The translations under genes were made by a program, and so were the position numbers. From Thamnidium elegans (lineage: Eukaryota > Mucoromycota > Mucoromycetes > Mucorales > Mucoraceae): DNA of 64,000 bases. Shown one piece after another: positions 47,968 to 58,860 of this stretch (within the stretch, counting starts at the first letter, position 1; the number at the start of each line of letters is the position of its first letter). The notes under the pieces were generated by a model, which did not search any database, was not told the origin of the DNA, and was given only the letters and a program-made list of their open reading frames with translations. The DNA lies in assembly GCA_025201345.1 (NCBI GenBank), contig JAIXMG010000026.1, positions 310,001 to 374,000 of the forward strand, given 5' to 3'.

Positions 47968-48164
47968 AATTTAATAAATAAAATGCACGTGTAAACACGC
48001 CTAAACCAGAGTATACTTGTCCCCCCTTTCTTTTTTTTTTCTGTGTTAAACTGGTTTTTTCCTCTTTTTTTACTTTTTTCTTTTCTTCTTCATTTTTTAC
48101 TCTTCTTTCTTTAACGTACATATCTCTTGTTGAATAGGGCTATACATAATATAAAAAGAACTAA

Positions 48165-49001
48165 ATGAGTTCTTCTCATGCTTCAAAGCACATTAAGGAA
48201 TGGTTACCAATGCCAAGTGGACTATCTTTTACAGATAATTCATTTTCGGTAGACTTATTAAAACAATTTGATAAACGAAGGTCACAGCTAAATTCAGATG
48301 TGATATCAATACAACAGCAGGTAATATATAGTGAATATATTAAAAGTATTATGCTAAATAACGAAAAAAAAAAGGAATCAATTCATAGTTTCGTGTCATC
48401 GATTCACAGTATACCAAAACAAGATGAAAAGAATAGTAATAATATACGCAGATCGTCAACATCCTCATTAAATAGGTTTCACCATAATACACAACAAATA
48501 GAGCAACCTCGTGCAGCAACGATATTTAATTCGTGGACCCTTAAAAAAAAGAAGAAATTCCATAATAATAGACATGTACAAGAAATATTCGATGAACCAT
48601 TATCCAAAGTAGCCATTAATACCACTATAAGCATATCACCTAATATAAATAACCAGTACACTGATAATATGATACAACCACCAATAATTACTCAATATCC
48701 ACCAAAACCATTAAAGTACTCACCTGTAGAACCCCTACCAGCAGAAGCATATGCAGGATTTGATCAACATAAAAACACTGGTAATAGAAACACCTTAAAA
48801 AGGTTATCTTTACCTTTATTAAAACTTACTGCTGCTTCACAAACTGCTGCTACGCTACATAGAAGAAGGTCTGATTCCGATTTATTAAATCAATCAAATC
48901 AACCAAACCAAACTTTTTTTCGTTCTCTTTCTAAAAGATGGAATAAGTTATTAACAACTTGTAAAAGTAAAAGAATAAAGAATAAACGAAATGCTGCATA
49001 A
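48165..49001 (+). CDS. Low-complexity protein with YPPKPL-YSP motif (paralogue B)
   Basis: Single-exon gene for 278 residues, rich in Asn, Ser and Lys. It shares islands in the same order with the gene at 8.8-9.6 kb. The first is DNSFSVDLLKQFDKRRSQL near residues 25-43 (shared core SFS-DL---FDK-R), followed by a mid-protein basic patch LKKKKKF. The second is the motif ITQYPPKPLKYSPVEPLP near 177-194. The C-terminus is strongly basic (RSLSKRWNKLLTTCKSKRIK), consistent with a nuclear signal or nucleic-acid contact. The poly-Asn and Ser filler differs completely between the two, as expected if only the motifs are under selection. The function is unknown. Confidence 0.8.
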   Translation: MSSSHASKHIKEWLPMPSGLSFTDNSFSVDLLKQFDKRRSQLNSDVISIQQQVIYSEYIKSIMLNNEKKKESIHSFVSSIHSIPKQDEKNSNNIRRSSTSSLNRFHHNTQQIEQPRAATIFNSWTLKKKKKFHNNRHVQEIFDEPLSKVAINTTISISPNINNQYTDNMIQPPIITQYPPKPLKYSPVEPLPAEAYAGFDQHKNTGNRNTLKRLSLPLLKLTAASQTAATLHRRRSDSDLLNQSNQPNQTFFRSLSKRWNKLLTTCKSKRIKNKRNAA

Positions 49002-49215
49002 AAAAATATACCTATTTTAATTTATTTGTTTGTGTGTGTGTGTATGTGTTATGTTAAAGTGTGGTGTATAAGTGTGGCTCATATATTTTATTGTCCGGGT
49101 ATAGCTCGGCTCGGAATTCTATTCTAGATTTTTTTTTTTTGGCAAAAAAAGAAACCAAAAGGAGTCATCAAGTGTGTACCAAAGCAAATCCTCCCTTTTC
49201 TTATCGATTGTAGAC

Positions 49216-49642
49216 ATGGTAAGTGATGTAGCCATGGTAGAATAAAATGGATTCGAATCAACATGTAGAAATATGATGAATTTATAAATGGATGAAATAA
49301 GATGAAAAACCGATACCGAAAACGATTACACATTTTTTTTTATTACAATTTTTCTACATGTTGCTTAGAATGATGTTTTATGCCTTTTATTTAAAAATGT
49401 CAGTAGTATTAATCAGTACAAAAAATATATAGGACTCTTCCTCTAACAAGACCCCCGTCAAGCTCGCTAGAGTTACAAAGGTTCTCGGCCGTACCGGTTC
49501 TCGTGGTGGTGTTACTCAAGTCCGTGTTGAATTCATGGATGATACTAACCGTTCCATTATCCGTAACGTCAAGGGTCCCGTTCGTGAGAACGATATCCTC
49601 TGTCTCTTGGAATCCGAACGTGAAGCTCGTCGTCTCCGTTAA
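49216..49642 (+). CDS. RPS28: Small-subunit ribosomal protein eS28
   Basis: 70-residue 40S protein near the mRNA exit. Exon 1 is only the start codon (49216-49218), followed by GTAAGT; exon 2 is 49433-49642 after TATATAG. The protein reads [20 protein letters not shown], then [19 protein letters not shown] and ends in [12 protein letters not shown], the near-invariant eS28 sequence. Codon use in exon 2 is richer in C-ending codons than neighbours, as usual for highly expressed ribosomal genes. The 214-bp intron is longer than most here. Confidence 0.93.
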
Positions 49643-49889
49643 AGACTTTTTTTTTGTAGAAAGAGAAGCTTAATTTTTGGACCTGCAATTTTTCTGCCTC
49701 AAATATACAAAGTCTCTATCCCCACAAAAAAAAAAATTGACAATAAAAAAAAACCTACAACCTCTACGCTTTATGTTTTATGTTTTTTTTTCACTATTTT
49801 TTTTTTTTCCTTGCTGCACAATTACATATTCTTACTATGATAAAAAAAAGAAGGAGAAGGAGGGGGGAAAGGGATTTATTACTATTATT

Positions 49890-51889
49890 TTAATTACTAG
49901 AGGGGGCCGAACCTAACCAGGATTTTAATCGTTTACGTGCTCTTTCTGGTCTATCGAAATTTGAGCTAGATTCACGTACTGGAGTGGATGATGGCCTAGA
50001 AAAAAAAAATTGAATACACACACTTCACAGTTAAAAAAAAAAGCTGTTACTTACGGGTCTTTTAATATCTCTTGTAATTCAATTTCTCGCTTCATTTCTT
50101 GGAATGCCCAACGTTCAGCTTCTAATTCAGCTCTTTGTTGTCCCAACTCTATCGCTGATCTAGTGACTCTCTTTTGATCCTGCATTACCTTCTTTTTCAG
50201 TAATTGATATTGATACGAATCATCTTCGTCTACTATATCTTCATTACTATATACGTTTTGTTTGTAAAAATAAATAAATAAGATTTAACCAATATACATA
50301 TATTCTACTTACTCTGAAATATACGCACTTTGTGGGTTGGGATATAATGTATCAAAGAACCCGCCTTTTTCAAATCGTTGGTACATTTGTAATTTGTCTT
50401 GGTATTCTTGATTTAAATCATTTAACTCGTGCGTTAATTCATCTAATTCGTTCTCTAATGCTCGTATCGTCTCTTCTTTCTCCAGCATATCTTGCTCTGT
50501 ATAAGCCTCGGGTTTTTCCAGTATTTGTTTATTCCATTCTTCTTTCAATCTGGCCAGCAGACTATCTACCATCTGTATTGCTTCTTTACCTCCACATTGC
50601 ATAGGTAGACGAAATTTAGCTGTTTCATCGTAGATATCTCGTGCTTTTGTTCCCTTTTCCTGATTATCAAATTGGTTCATTTGCTCTTCTAATAATCTAC
50701 GTACACTGGTGTATAGATTGACAACGCATATCCGTAAATCCTCATTTTCCAACCTGAATTCCCTTTCTCGATTACTGACTTGTAATAATAAATCATCATA
50801 CTTTTTACGAATCTATAAATCAATAGTTTTTTTTTTTTTTTTTTAGTTCTGTATATATAAATCATACATATCAAAGGGGTATATTTACTAGAATAACTTC
50901 ATCTGTGTCAGCTGTAGTAGGTGCCATAGCAGTAATTTGTGTATTTATATCGAGTGAAGCAATTCTGGTTTTATAGTGATGATTCATACATTTAAGAAGT
51001 CGGTCTTGGGTCTTTGCTAATTCTTGTTCGTGTCTACTGGTCTCGTGCTATTTATGTGGTTTCCATTAGCAGCAGTCGATTTATATTTAATATTTAACTT
51101 ACTGCATACTGTGTCTTCATATACTGCATACTGTTTTTGATCTTTGATATTTCTTCTTTCATGCGTGAATTCTGTAATAAATGTCGCTTAAAACTAGCCT
51201 CGTTTGCACTATTTTTTTTTTAAAAGAAAAAAGTTAATACCATATTATTCAACACAAACGAAAAACAATTCTTACTCGTATTTGGATCGAATTTCAACAT
51301 TGCTTTGATCTTTGGTATGGTTTTCACGCTTCAATTGAACCTATCCCAAAAAAAAAAAAAAAAAAAAAAAAAAATCAATATAAAAAAAAGTTGTGATACC
51401 ACTCTTAACTTACAATTTGGTTTTCTAGTTCATTTTGTTTCTTTTTGAGTTCATTAATTGTGTATATAAATTCTTGCTTTTCGTTCGCATCGCTCTAACA
51501 ATACAAAAGTAAACAAAAGTTGGTTTTTTTTTTGGAATTGTTTATCTTACTTTTCGATCACTAAGTAAAGAATAAAGACAATTGACTATTTTACACTTGT
51601 CTTCAGCCTGTGTCGAATTGAATACAAGTGGTACTGGGTATCCGTAACTCGTGAGTAAAATATTGATGTAATTAGACGACGCCTCTAGTGAATCAGTTGT
51701 ACAAAATCTATGCATTTTGAATTAATAAAAAAAAAAGGTTATTTTCTTCATGTTGTACTTACTGTTCAGCTTCATGGTTTTGTGTAGGATCATCAAAGGA
51801 TCTATAAACGTGTAAGCAGTATATAATTTAAGTTTTTTTTATAGCTGTTACCGTATATCAAATATTGGCGAATCTTCTAAAGAGTTCAT
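49890..51889 (-). CDS. ADIP-like coiled-coil protein (SSX2IP/afadin-actinin-binding type)
   Basis: Ten exons: 51889-51852, 51801-51763, 51707-51551, 51494-51414, 51340-51276, 51208-51103, 51047-50889, 50812-50313, 50246-50055, 49995-49890; 480 residues, all phases consistent. The N-terminal part, SSNYINILLTSYGYPVPLVF and KCKIVNCLYSLLSDRK, has the pattern of the ADIP domain (YINxxLxxxG... then a helix before a coil). Residues about 85-400 are coiled coil with polar breaks. Animal ADIP/SSX2IP proteins act at centrosomes and junctions, and fungal relatives are little studied. The tail ARKRLKSWLGSAPSSN is basic. The domain call is by pattern only. Confidence 0.75.
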
Positions 51890-53258
51890 TTCAATAATCT
51901 ACTTTTGAAAATAAAAATAAAAGAAAGCGCGAATATTTTTTTTTTTTTTAGGTTTTTCCACCAGTTTTTTTTTATAGCGTCAATCACTACATACACTTCA
52001 TTTACTCATTGAAATGTTTTTAAAAGAGTAATTTTTCTTTCTGCCCTTTTTACTTAAGAAAAAAGGTTCTAGCCTATTATGCTTGTGAAATGACAAATGC
52101 TGTTATCGGTATAGGGTAGTTTGATTTACCAGTGATAGAAATAAAAACATGAAAATAAGAAAATATATTATCTAGAGTAAGCCTTATTACTATATACTTC
52201 ACATAAAGTATTACTTTGTTCAGACTCTTTAAAGGAAGTTCGTATTCCTAAACAAATAAACAGTATATTTTGTATCCCATCGATGTTTGATGTAGCATAG
52301 TTGCACGGAAACTAGCTTCTGCAGAATAACATATATATTTTGCCCTTCTTTTCTTTTTTTAAAAAAAATAGTATGGACGAGGTAGATAATCTTCACTGAC
52401 AGAAGTATTGTAAGTAGCCTTTTTGTTGCAAAATAAAACGTTATCATCACATAGATTTTGGAAAGACTACGATTTATACAGGCCGTTATCCTACTACAGC
52501 AAGAAGGATAAAATACAATGATTTATTTGAAGAGTAAGTACGTAATACTCAAAGATAATGACTCTTGTTAAAATTTTTCAAAATGTAGGAAAAATAGTTA
52601 CATCATCTACGACAAGCAAAAATTGAATGTTTTAAGCGGGGGAAGCAAAAGTGGTAACGAAAATGAAGATACGGTACAGACAGATGTGTCTGGAGAAATA
52701 TTATACCAGACCTTTAAAAAAGGTAAAAACAACTAGGATCAGGACAACCTATTCTTGTTTATAGCGGTGTCAGACTTTATTCGCCTATCCGTAGAAAATT
52801 TCTAAAAAAAACCGAGTTTATATCCCAAAAAACAATTAAATATAAGACTGAACTTCATTACGTATTTTTAGTTCCGTAAGAATAGGAAGAATAAATCAGA
52901 GAAGTCGTTATTCGACCTGCTTTTGTTCAAGCCAATGTAATGTTAAAGTATAAAGTTCATACATAAGTTTCGAATGAAAAGACGGCTATCCGACTTTTTT
53001 TTTTGAAAAAAAAAAAATATGTTCAACTTTATACAATAAAAACAATAATCAATATTTATAACACGATCCCTTACTTAATACAACGTTATACTTATTAGAT
53101 TCAGTAACGCACCTCGATCGTTACAATGTATGCAATCAAAAAAGGTTTGAAGTGACGAACGCGTGACTGTGGTTTGTTCAAAGACGCGCAAGCTATTTGA
53201 GTTCCTTTTTTTTAAAAAACCATTTGTTGATACTTTATTTTTTTCTATTACTTCACAA
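51890..53258. other. Spacer with remnants of a decayed gene
   Basis: About 1.4 kb between the ADIP-like gene and UMP1. The clearest content is two spliced-looking exons near 52455-52732 (listed separately). The rest is AT-rich with short A and T runs, some open frames of under 75 codons made of homopolymer, and the promoter of UMP1 at its right end. Confidence 0.5.
52455..52732 (+). pseudogene. Exon fragments of an unrecognised gene
   Basis: After an ATAG acceptor at 52451-52454 a frame reads FGKTTIYTGRYPTTARRIKY and NDLFEE, then a GTAAGT donor near 52533. After GTAG at about 52586 it resumes in matching phase as KNSYIIYDKQKLNVLSGGSK and on to DVSGEILYQTFKK before another GTAAAA. The two blocks look coding and join in phase across a normal-size intron. 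Upstream only very short pieces could be linked, one through a 21-bp gap too small for an intron. Most likely a decayed gene or the surviving part of one; the family is not recognised. Confidence 0.35.
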
Positions 53259-53976
53259 ATGGTACCTTTGAATAAAAGTTATGATAACGAGAAAGGAAGG
53301 AATGCTAACGAGTTTTTTTTTTATATGTGAAAAATGATAATAGGCTCTTCGTCTTGCACCTGAATCACACCCTGAAAATGTTATGAGTACTTTGAACACT
53401 ACTCATCCCGAGTTAGGTGGTCATGATGCTTTGCGTTATGGTACTCGTTCCATCAAGACTGAAGTTTTACCTGGACATCCCCTTGAAAATAGATTAAATA
53501 ACGTAAAGTAAAAAAAGAAAAGAGTTTAATGGTAAAAAAGTGTCGTTTTTTTTAATGCTTTCTGGTTTTTTCTTTTATAGTGGAGCGAGACACAATGGGA
53601 GTTAAAGTTGAATTTGGCGCGTCAAGCATACGGTATGCACGCTCCTATCAAGATGATGATGGAAAAGAGTATAGTTGAAAAGGTACAGATTTTTTTTTTT
53701 TTTTGGGTGTAGAAAAGGATAATGCATATTAAATTTTTTGATGTAGCGTCAACATATGCCTATTATCCCTTCTTCCAACTTGCATTTGGATATCTTGATG
53801 GGTAAAGATGAAACTATTGATTATGAAGATTTCCTTAATGGTATGATATATGTATTTGTATATGTGTGTGGATAACAGTGGCTAATTCAATTTTTGTTAT
53901 ATTAGATCCTTCCATGTCTACCGATTCCATTGATTTCCACACTGCTATGGAACATAAGCTCAACTTGAAACTCTAA
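53259..53976 (+). CDS. UMP1: Proteasome maturation factor Ump1/POMP
   Basis: Chaperone that joins half-proteasomes and is degraded as the first substrate of the new 20S particle. Exons: 53259-53261 (start codon only), 53344-53502, 53581-53682, 53747-53840, 53906-53976; 142 residues (human POMP is 141). Landmarks: ALRYGTRSIKTEVLPGHPLE matching HDLLRKGF...LLPSHPLE, then LARQAYGMHAPIKMMMEKSI, and the block PIIPSSNLHLDILMGKDETI with YEDFLNDPS, all in POMP order. The ATG exon is followed by GTACCT; using it gives MALRLAPESH. An alternative upstream exon cannot be ruled out. It is convergent with the carboxylase gene (125 bp between stops). Confidence 0.9.
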
Positions 53977-54101
53977 ATAGTACTACAAACATCTTTATAT
54001 ATATATAAAATATCAAATTTTTTCGTTTATTATCCGTCTTTTTTATAGTTTTTTTTTATACATTTTTACGAGAAAAAAATATGAACCAAGTAATTTTATT
54101 A

Positions 54102-56559
54102 TTACTTCTTTACATCATCAACAGAGCACATCAATACTCTAGCATCAACCAATTGATTTTCTTCTACTCTCATTGTAACAATACCATCATGACGACTAAG
54201 GATTTTGACTTCGGTCTTCATAGATTCAATGGATAAAAGAGGCATGTTCTTCTTTACTTCCGAACCAGAAGGTGCAAGAACCTTGAGGATACGACAGGGC
54301 ATAGAAGATGTATAAGGAGTCACTCTATCATCCTCTAAAGCAGCAACTTTACTCTTGAGACGATCTACCTTGAGTAACTCAACTTGATGACCACGAACAA
54401 AATCATGTACAAAGATACATTTATCATCAATATCTTGAACATCCTCAGCAATGTAAAAATGTTGTTGAGCACCATCAATAGTACAACGCAAGAGACCACT
54501 GCAGCCTCTCACGCCGCGAGGACCGGCAGCTTCTTTACCAAAATCGTTTTCGAATAAAACAATAGAGATGGGAAGTTCAGGTTCGTCTGCGCCAGGTTGA
54601 GCGTCTTCTTTAGCAAGAACCTTGGCTTGGAATAAATGACGTTTGTCGTTATTGGGTTCACCCAAGTATTCGTATTGGATTTGAACCTCAGGGCCACGAT
54701 TGACAACAAAAGTGGTACGCTTGTTGCGCCATTTAATGTTACGCCATCCAGTACGAATGTTCTTTAAATGAACTTGTTGGCTGCGACGGATAGTCCAGTC
54801 AAATAAGAGAGCAGCTACAATACTGTTCTTGGCATCATTGATATGAGGAGTTGGGAAAAGACGCTCTTTTTCTTGTACGATAAAGTTGGTATCAAAGGTA
54901 CCTGATTGGAAACGAGGGTTGTTCATAATACTGATCAAAAACTTCTGGTTAGTAGTAACACCCACAATCACGGTTCTGGCCAAGACAGCGGCCGTACGAC
55001 GAACGGCTTCAGCACGAGTAGGAGCATGTACAATTACCTTGGCTACCATAGAATCATAAAAGATGGAAATTTCAGAACCATCCTCAACACCAGTATCAAA
55101 ACGAACACCAGGGATAAATTTGGCAGCGTCAGCAGGACTCCATTTATGAATGACACCAGTACGTGGACTGAAATCATTATCAGGGTCTTCAGCACATAAA
55201 CGTACTTCAATTGCATGACCTTGGAACTTGATATTGTCTAAAATACCAAGTTCTTTTAAGTTGGCACCTTGAGCAACTAACAATTGTAATTCAACAAGAT
55301 CTAAACCGGAAATGGCTTCGGTGATAGGATGCTCTACTTGAAGACGGGTATTCAATTCTAAAAAGTAGAATTTCTTGGTCTTTTCGTCCAAGATAAATTC
55401 TGCTGTACCGGCTCCTACGTAACCTAATTTACGACCTAGTTCAACAGCTGCTGTTGTCATGGCTTCACGAAGTTCATTATCGACTGCTGGCGAGGGTGTT
55501 TCCTAATGATTTTATTATTTTTGGGGGATTACTATATTAGGATGATACTGGATGACACTGCGTTAATTTTTATTTTTTTACCTCGACTACTTTTTGATGT
55601 CTTCTTTGAATTGAACAATCACGTTCGTTAATATGATACACGTTTCCATATTTATCACCAAAGATTTGAATCTATATATCTTGTTTAATTACTTTGCGTT
55701 TTTTACAGTATGCATATTTTATTGTGTTACCTCAACGTGACGAATACTTTCGAAATACTTTTCGATTAAAAGTTTATCAGACCCAAATGCACGAAGTGAT
55801 TCACCTTGAGCGGCTTCAATCTCTTCCTTTAACCTAGTAATTATACGGTCAATAACAATAATAACGATAGACTTAATTGCCATTTAAACTTACTTGTTTG
55901 TCTCATACACAGCTCTCATACCTTTACCACCACCACCGGCAGAAGCCTTGAGAAGAATAGGAAACTCTTTTTTTTTTTAAAAAAAACACAGCGTTAGTTT
56001 TTTTATGCAATTCTTTTTTTAAAAATGCTATTTACCAATTCTCTTTGCCTCCTGTTCTAATCTTTCAACAGATTGATCTTGACCGTTATAGCCGGGAATG
56101 AGTGGAATAGTATTAGCGTGTTCCTTAATAAAGACTTTAGCAGCAATTTTATCACCAATTGCACGAATATTATCAGGGTTAGGACCGATAAAGTTGATAC
56201 CAGCTTGAATTACTTGGTCTGCAAAATCAGCATTCTCGGAAAGGAAACCATAACCGGGATGAAGTGCATCAGCTCCACTTCTCTTTGCTACGTCGATTAA
56301 TTTAGCTCCATTCAGGTACGATTCTGCTGCGATTGAAGAGCCGATATGGTAGGCTTCGTCTGCCATTTTAACAAAAGGTGCATTTTCGTCGCTATGTATT
56401 ATTTTATACATGAGTTTTTTTTTATCATAAAATAAATTGCTTTCTTTACCTGTCAGAATAAACGGCAACAGTACTAATACCTAATCTTCTACAAGTGCGA
56501 ATGACACGACAAGCGATTTCACCACGGTTAGCAATAAGAACTTTATAAATAGGAGTCAT
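54102..56559 (-). CDS. Biotin-dependent carboxylase, methylcrotonyl-CoA carboxylase alpha-like
   Basis: Exons: 56559-56450, 56391-56036, 55966-55894, 55833-55731, 55671-55582, 55502-54102; 710 residues. The biotin carboxylase domain (1 to about 445) has [20 protein letters not shown], the ATP loop [49 protein letters not shown] and [19 protein letters not shown]-like region follows ([13 protein letters not shown]). A biotinyl domain ends the protein, with the modified Lys expected at residue 673 in [11 protein letters not shown]; the usual sequence is AMKM or SMKM. This layout fits acyl-CoA carboxylase alpha subunits, mainly MCC alpha of leucine breakdown, in mitochondria. No clear N-terminal presequence is visible and no beta subunit is in the window, so the acyl substrate is uncertain. 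Confidence 0.88.
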
Positions 56560-56815
56560 AGTATTTAAAAAGAGAAGCTTAGTAAAAAGAAAACGAGAAT
56601 ATATAAAATATATTATAAAAAAAGCAACTTGAGAAAAGAAAAACAAAAAAAAGGAAATATTATAATTTTTATTTATTTACTTCAAGTATGTGTGTGTGTG
56701 TGAAAACAGTAGACTGCAATTTCCTTTTTCAAGCATTGTAGCTGACAATTCCCCCACACACTTCGGCACATGAAAATATTACCATTTATTCATACTTTTT
56801 TTTTTAAAAAAACAG

Positions 56816-58181
56816 TTAGCTCGCATTAAAAAAGAGTCCATTTATAATACCAGTTGTTACCTTTTTAGCAATCATACCCTCTGGGGGCTTTACTTCAGTC
56901 TTTTTTGTACCAATTTCATTCCAGTTTGTAGAAAGACAAGTACCGTTACTTTCAACAAAACTCTTCATCATGGCTCTTTGAGTGTCTGGGTCTGCGTCTT
57001 TATAGATTTGTTGGAATAATGAGTTTAATGCTTGTTCTCCCTCGGGTTTTGCTTCGTCGTCTAATTCACGACTAAGTGCGTTCCAATCCTTTGATTTTTT
57101 TGTGGTTGTAGTAGGTGTACTCGAAGTCACTAATTATATAAACAGTTAATGATATATTAAAAAAATACATAAATATGTGTATACTTTACTAGCAACGATT
57201 TGATCTTCTCCTTCCAAAGCACCCCACATAATACCAATCATTTCCTTTCTCAATTTAATTTCAATCTTGGTAGACAAGATCTTGAAGGAAGATTCTTTTG
57301 GTAAAATTTTATGTGCCAAAGGCTCAAGTTCAAGTGTGTAATCTGATCCATTAGGTAACTTTACTGATAAAGATAACTATAACACACCTCTCTTTTAGTA
57401 TTTTTTTTCATACATTATCTTGTCTGTATTACTTACTGCGTTATCAAAGAAATTGATATCAACTGCGTCACTCTTTACATTCTTGATAAATACTTCAATT
57501 GTAATAAATGTATCATTTTGAAACCATTCATATCTATCTTTAACGCGTCAATTCTACCCTTTTTTTTTTATGTATGTATTTATCACAATTACCTTGTGGC
57601 TTTAACAGGAGCAGGTGCAACAGGTGCAACAGGGGCGGGTGTAACAACTGGCTCAGTAACCTTGGGTAACTTGTCTTGGTTCTTTCTTAACCAAGTCACC
57701 AAAGTCTTTTCTTGAGGATTTAATTCTTGGGATTGTTCCAAGTGAGTTTGAGCAGCTGAATATTGACCTAAGCGATGCAAAGTAATACTTTTTTTTTTAT
57801 CATACGTTAGTGCGTGATGTTATTTGAAGTTGCTTTCTTCTTCTTACCCAAGTTGTAAGTGGGCTCTGGCTAATAAACTACGAGAACCTTGTTCTAGCAA
57901 AGTTAATGCTTGTTCACCGTCCTTTAAAGCTAATTCCAACTTATTTAACTTTTGATAAACTTGACAACTATTTATGTTTTCTTCAATAAGCGTTTTGTTT
58001 AAGGGAAAAAAAAAGCTGATTAGTCTTACCGTTTCAAGATAAACTCGGCATTTTTTGGTTCTAACGTAACCAATTCAGTAAAAAGTGAAAGTGCCTCATC
58101 ATAATCATCGTCAAAGAATGCGTCGTTTGCCTTTGCAAAGAGATCGGCAGACTTTTTTTGTTCTGGAGATAAGTTCAACAT
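56816..58181 (-). CDS. SGT1: Sgt1 co-chaperone (TPR-CS-SGS)
   Basis: Exons: 58181-58030, 57967-57848, 57787-57593, 57533-57437, 57376-57190, 57129-56816; 354 residues. Three TPR repeats fill residues 1-115 (ADLFAKANDAFFDDDYDEAL, CQVYQKLNKLELALKDGEQA, ITLHRLGQYSAAQTHLEQSQ). An Ala and Pro-rich linker leads to the CS domain (about 157-250) with RYEWFQNDTFITIEVFIKNV and TKIEIKLRKE, which binds Hsp90. The SGS domain follows: KDWNALSRELDDEAKPEGEQ, LNSLFQQIYKDADPDTQRAM, KSFVESNGTCLSTNW and KTEVKPPEGM. The protein ends IAKKVTTGIINGLFFNAS, whereas Sgt1 normally stops soon after the Pro-Pro-Glu-Gly block, so the last 13 residues may be unspliced intron. Sgt1 links SCF ligase and kinetochore assembly to Hsp90, and partners CHORD proteins. 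Confidence 0.93.
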
Positions 58182-58860
58182 TAAAGAAAAAATAAAGAAA
58201 ACAAAAGAAAGTTATGGAAACTTGTTTTTTTTATATGCGTATTTTTTTTTCGCGTGACTACATACAAAGGCGACAAAGGATTTTTTTTTGAACAATGGGT
58301 AAAAAGGATATTTATAAAGAACATCATAACGTTTGTAAAGCACATTATATGATACATAAATAGCCTCGATAGTAAAGCCTTTAAATACTTTCTCATATCT
58401 TTCTTAAAGTTCTTCAAAAATAAATTAATATCATATATGCCTTTATTTTAAAAGAATTCAGTATAAACGAAAGTAACAGACTCTGGATTTGATATATATT
58501 ACAATATACCTTTATTTCAAGCGAACACTTCGTATTTTTATTTTATTTTACTATACAAACAGAATCTTCACTTTCATTCATAAAAAATAAAAATTAAATA
58601 TCTTGGAAAGAAACAATCGTTACAATCTATACAGTAGCGGCTCTATTTAAGGATACCCTTAAATCGAACAGGATAATTATATGAAGAAAAAAGCTCATCG
58701 AGATATCGCATTTTAAAAATCGCTCACATAAGAAAACACTGCTAATTTCAGCAGCTATAAAAAATAATGGTCTTTAATTTATTAAAAAACAGAAAACGCA
58801 TTTCAGACCCAAGTTGCATAATACAAAATAGTTGTTTCGAATATATCTTTGATAAAAAAA
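58182..58860. other. Spacer upstream of SGT1
   Basis: AT-rich sequence of about 680 bp with the SGT1 promoter at its left. The right half includes blocks such as ATCGCATTTTAAAAATCGCTC that resemble sequence inside the inverted repeat to the right, so that element may extend further out in degenerate form. No coding frame was recognised. Confidence 0.4.

Noticed and set aside
49219..49432. C/D-box snoRNA inside the long eS28 intron (a C-box-like ATGATGA is present)
   Set aside because: No D box (CTGA) at a suitable distance and no terminal stem were seen.
54509..55199. Alternative frames inside the carboxylase gene
   Set aside because: Shadow frames of a well supported coding exon.
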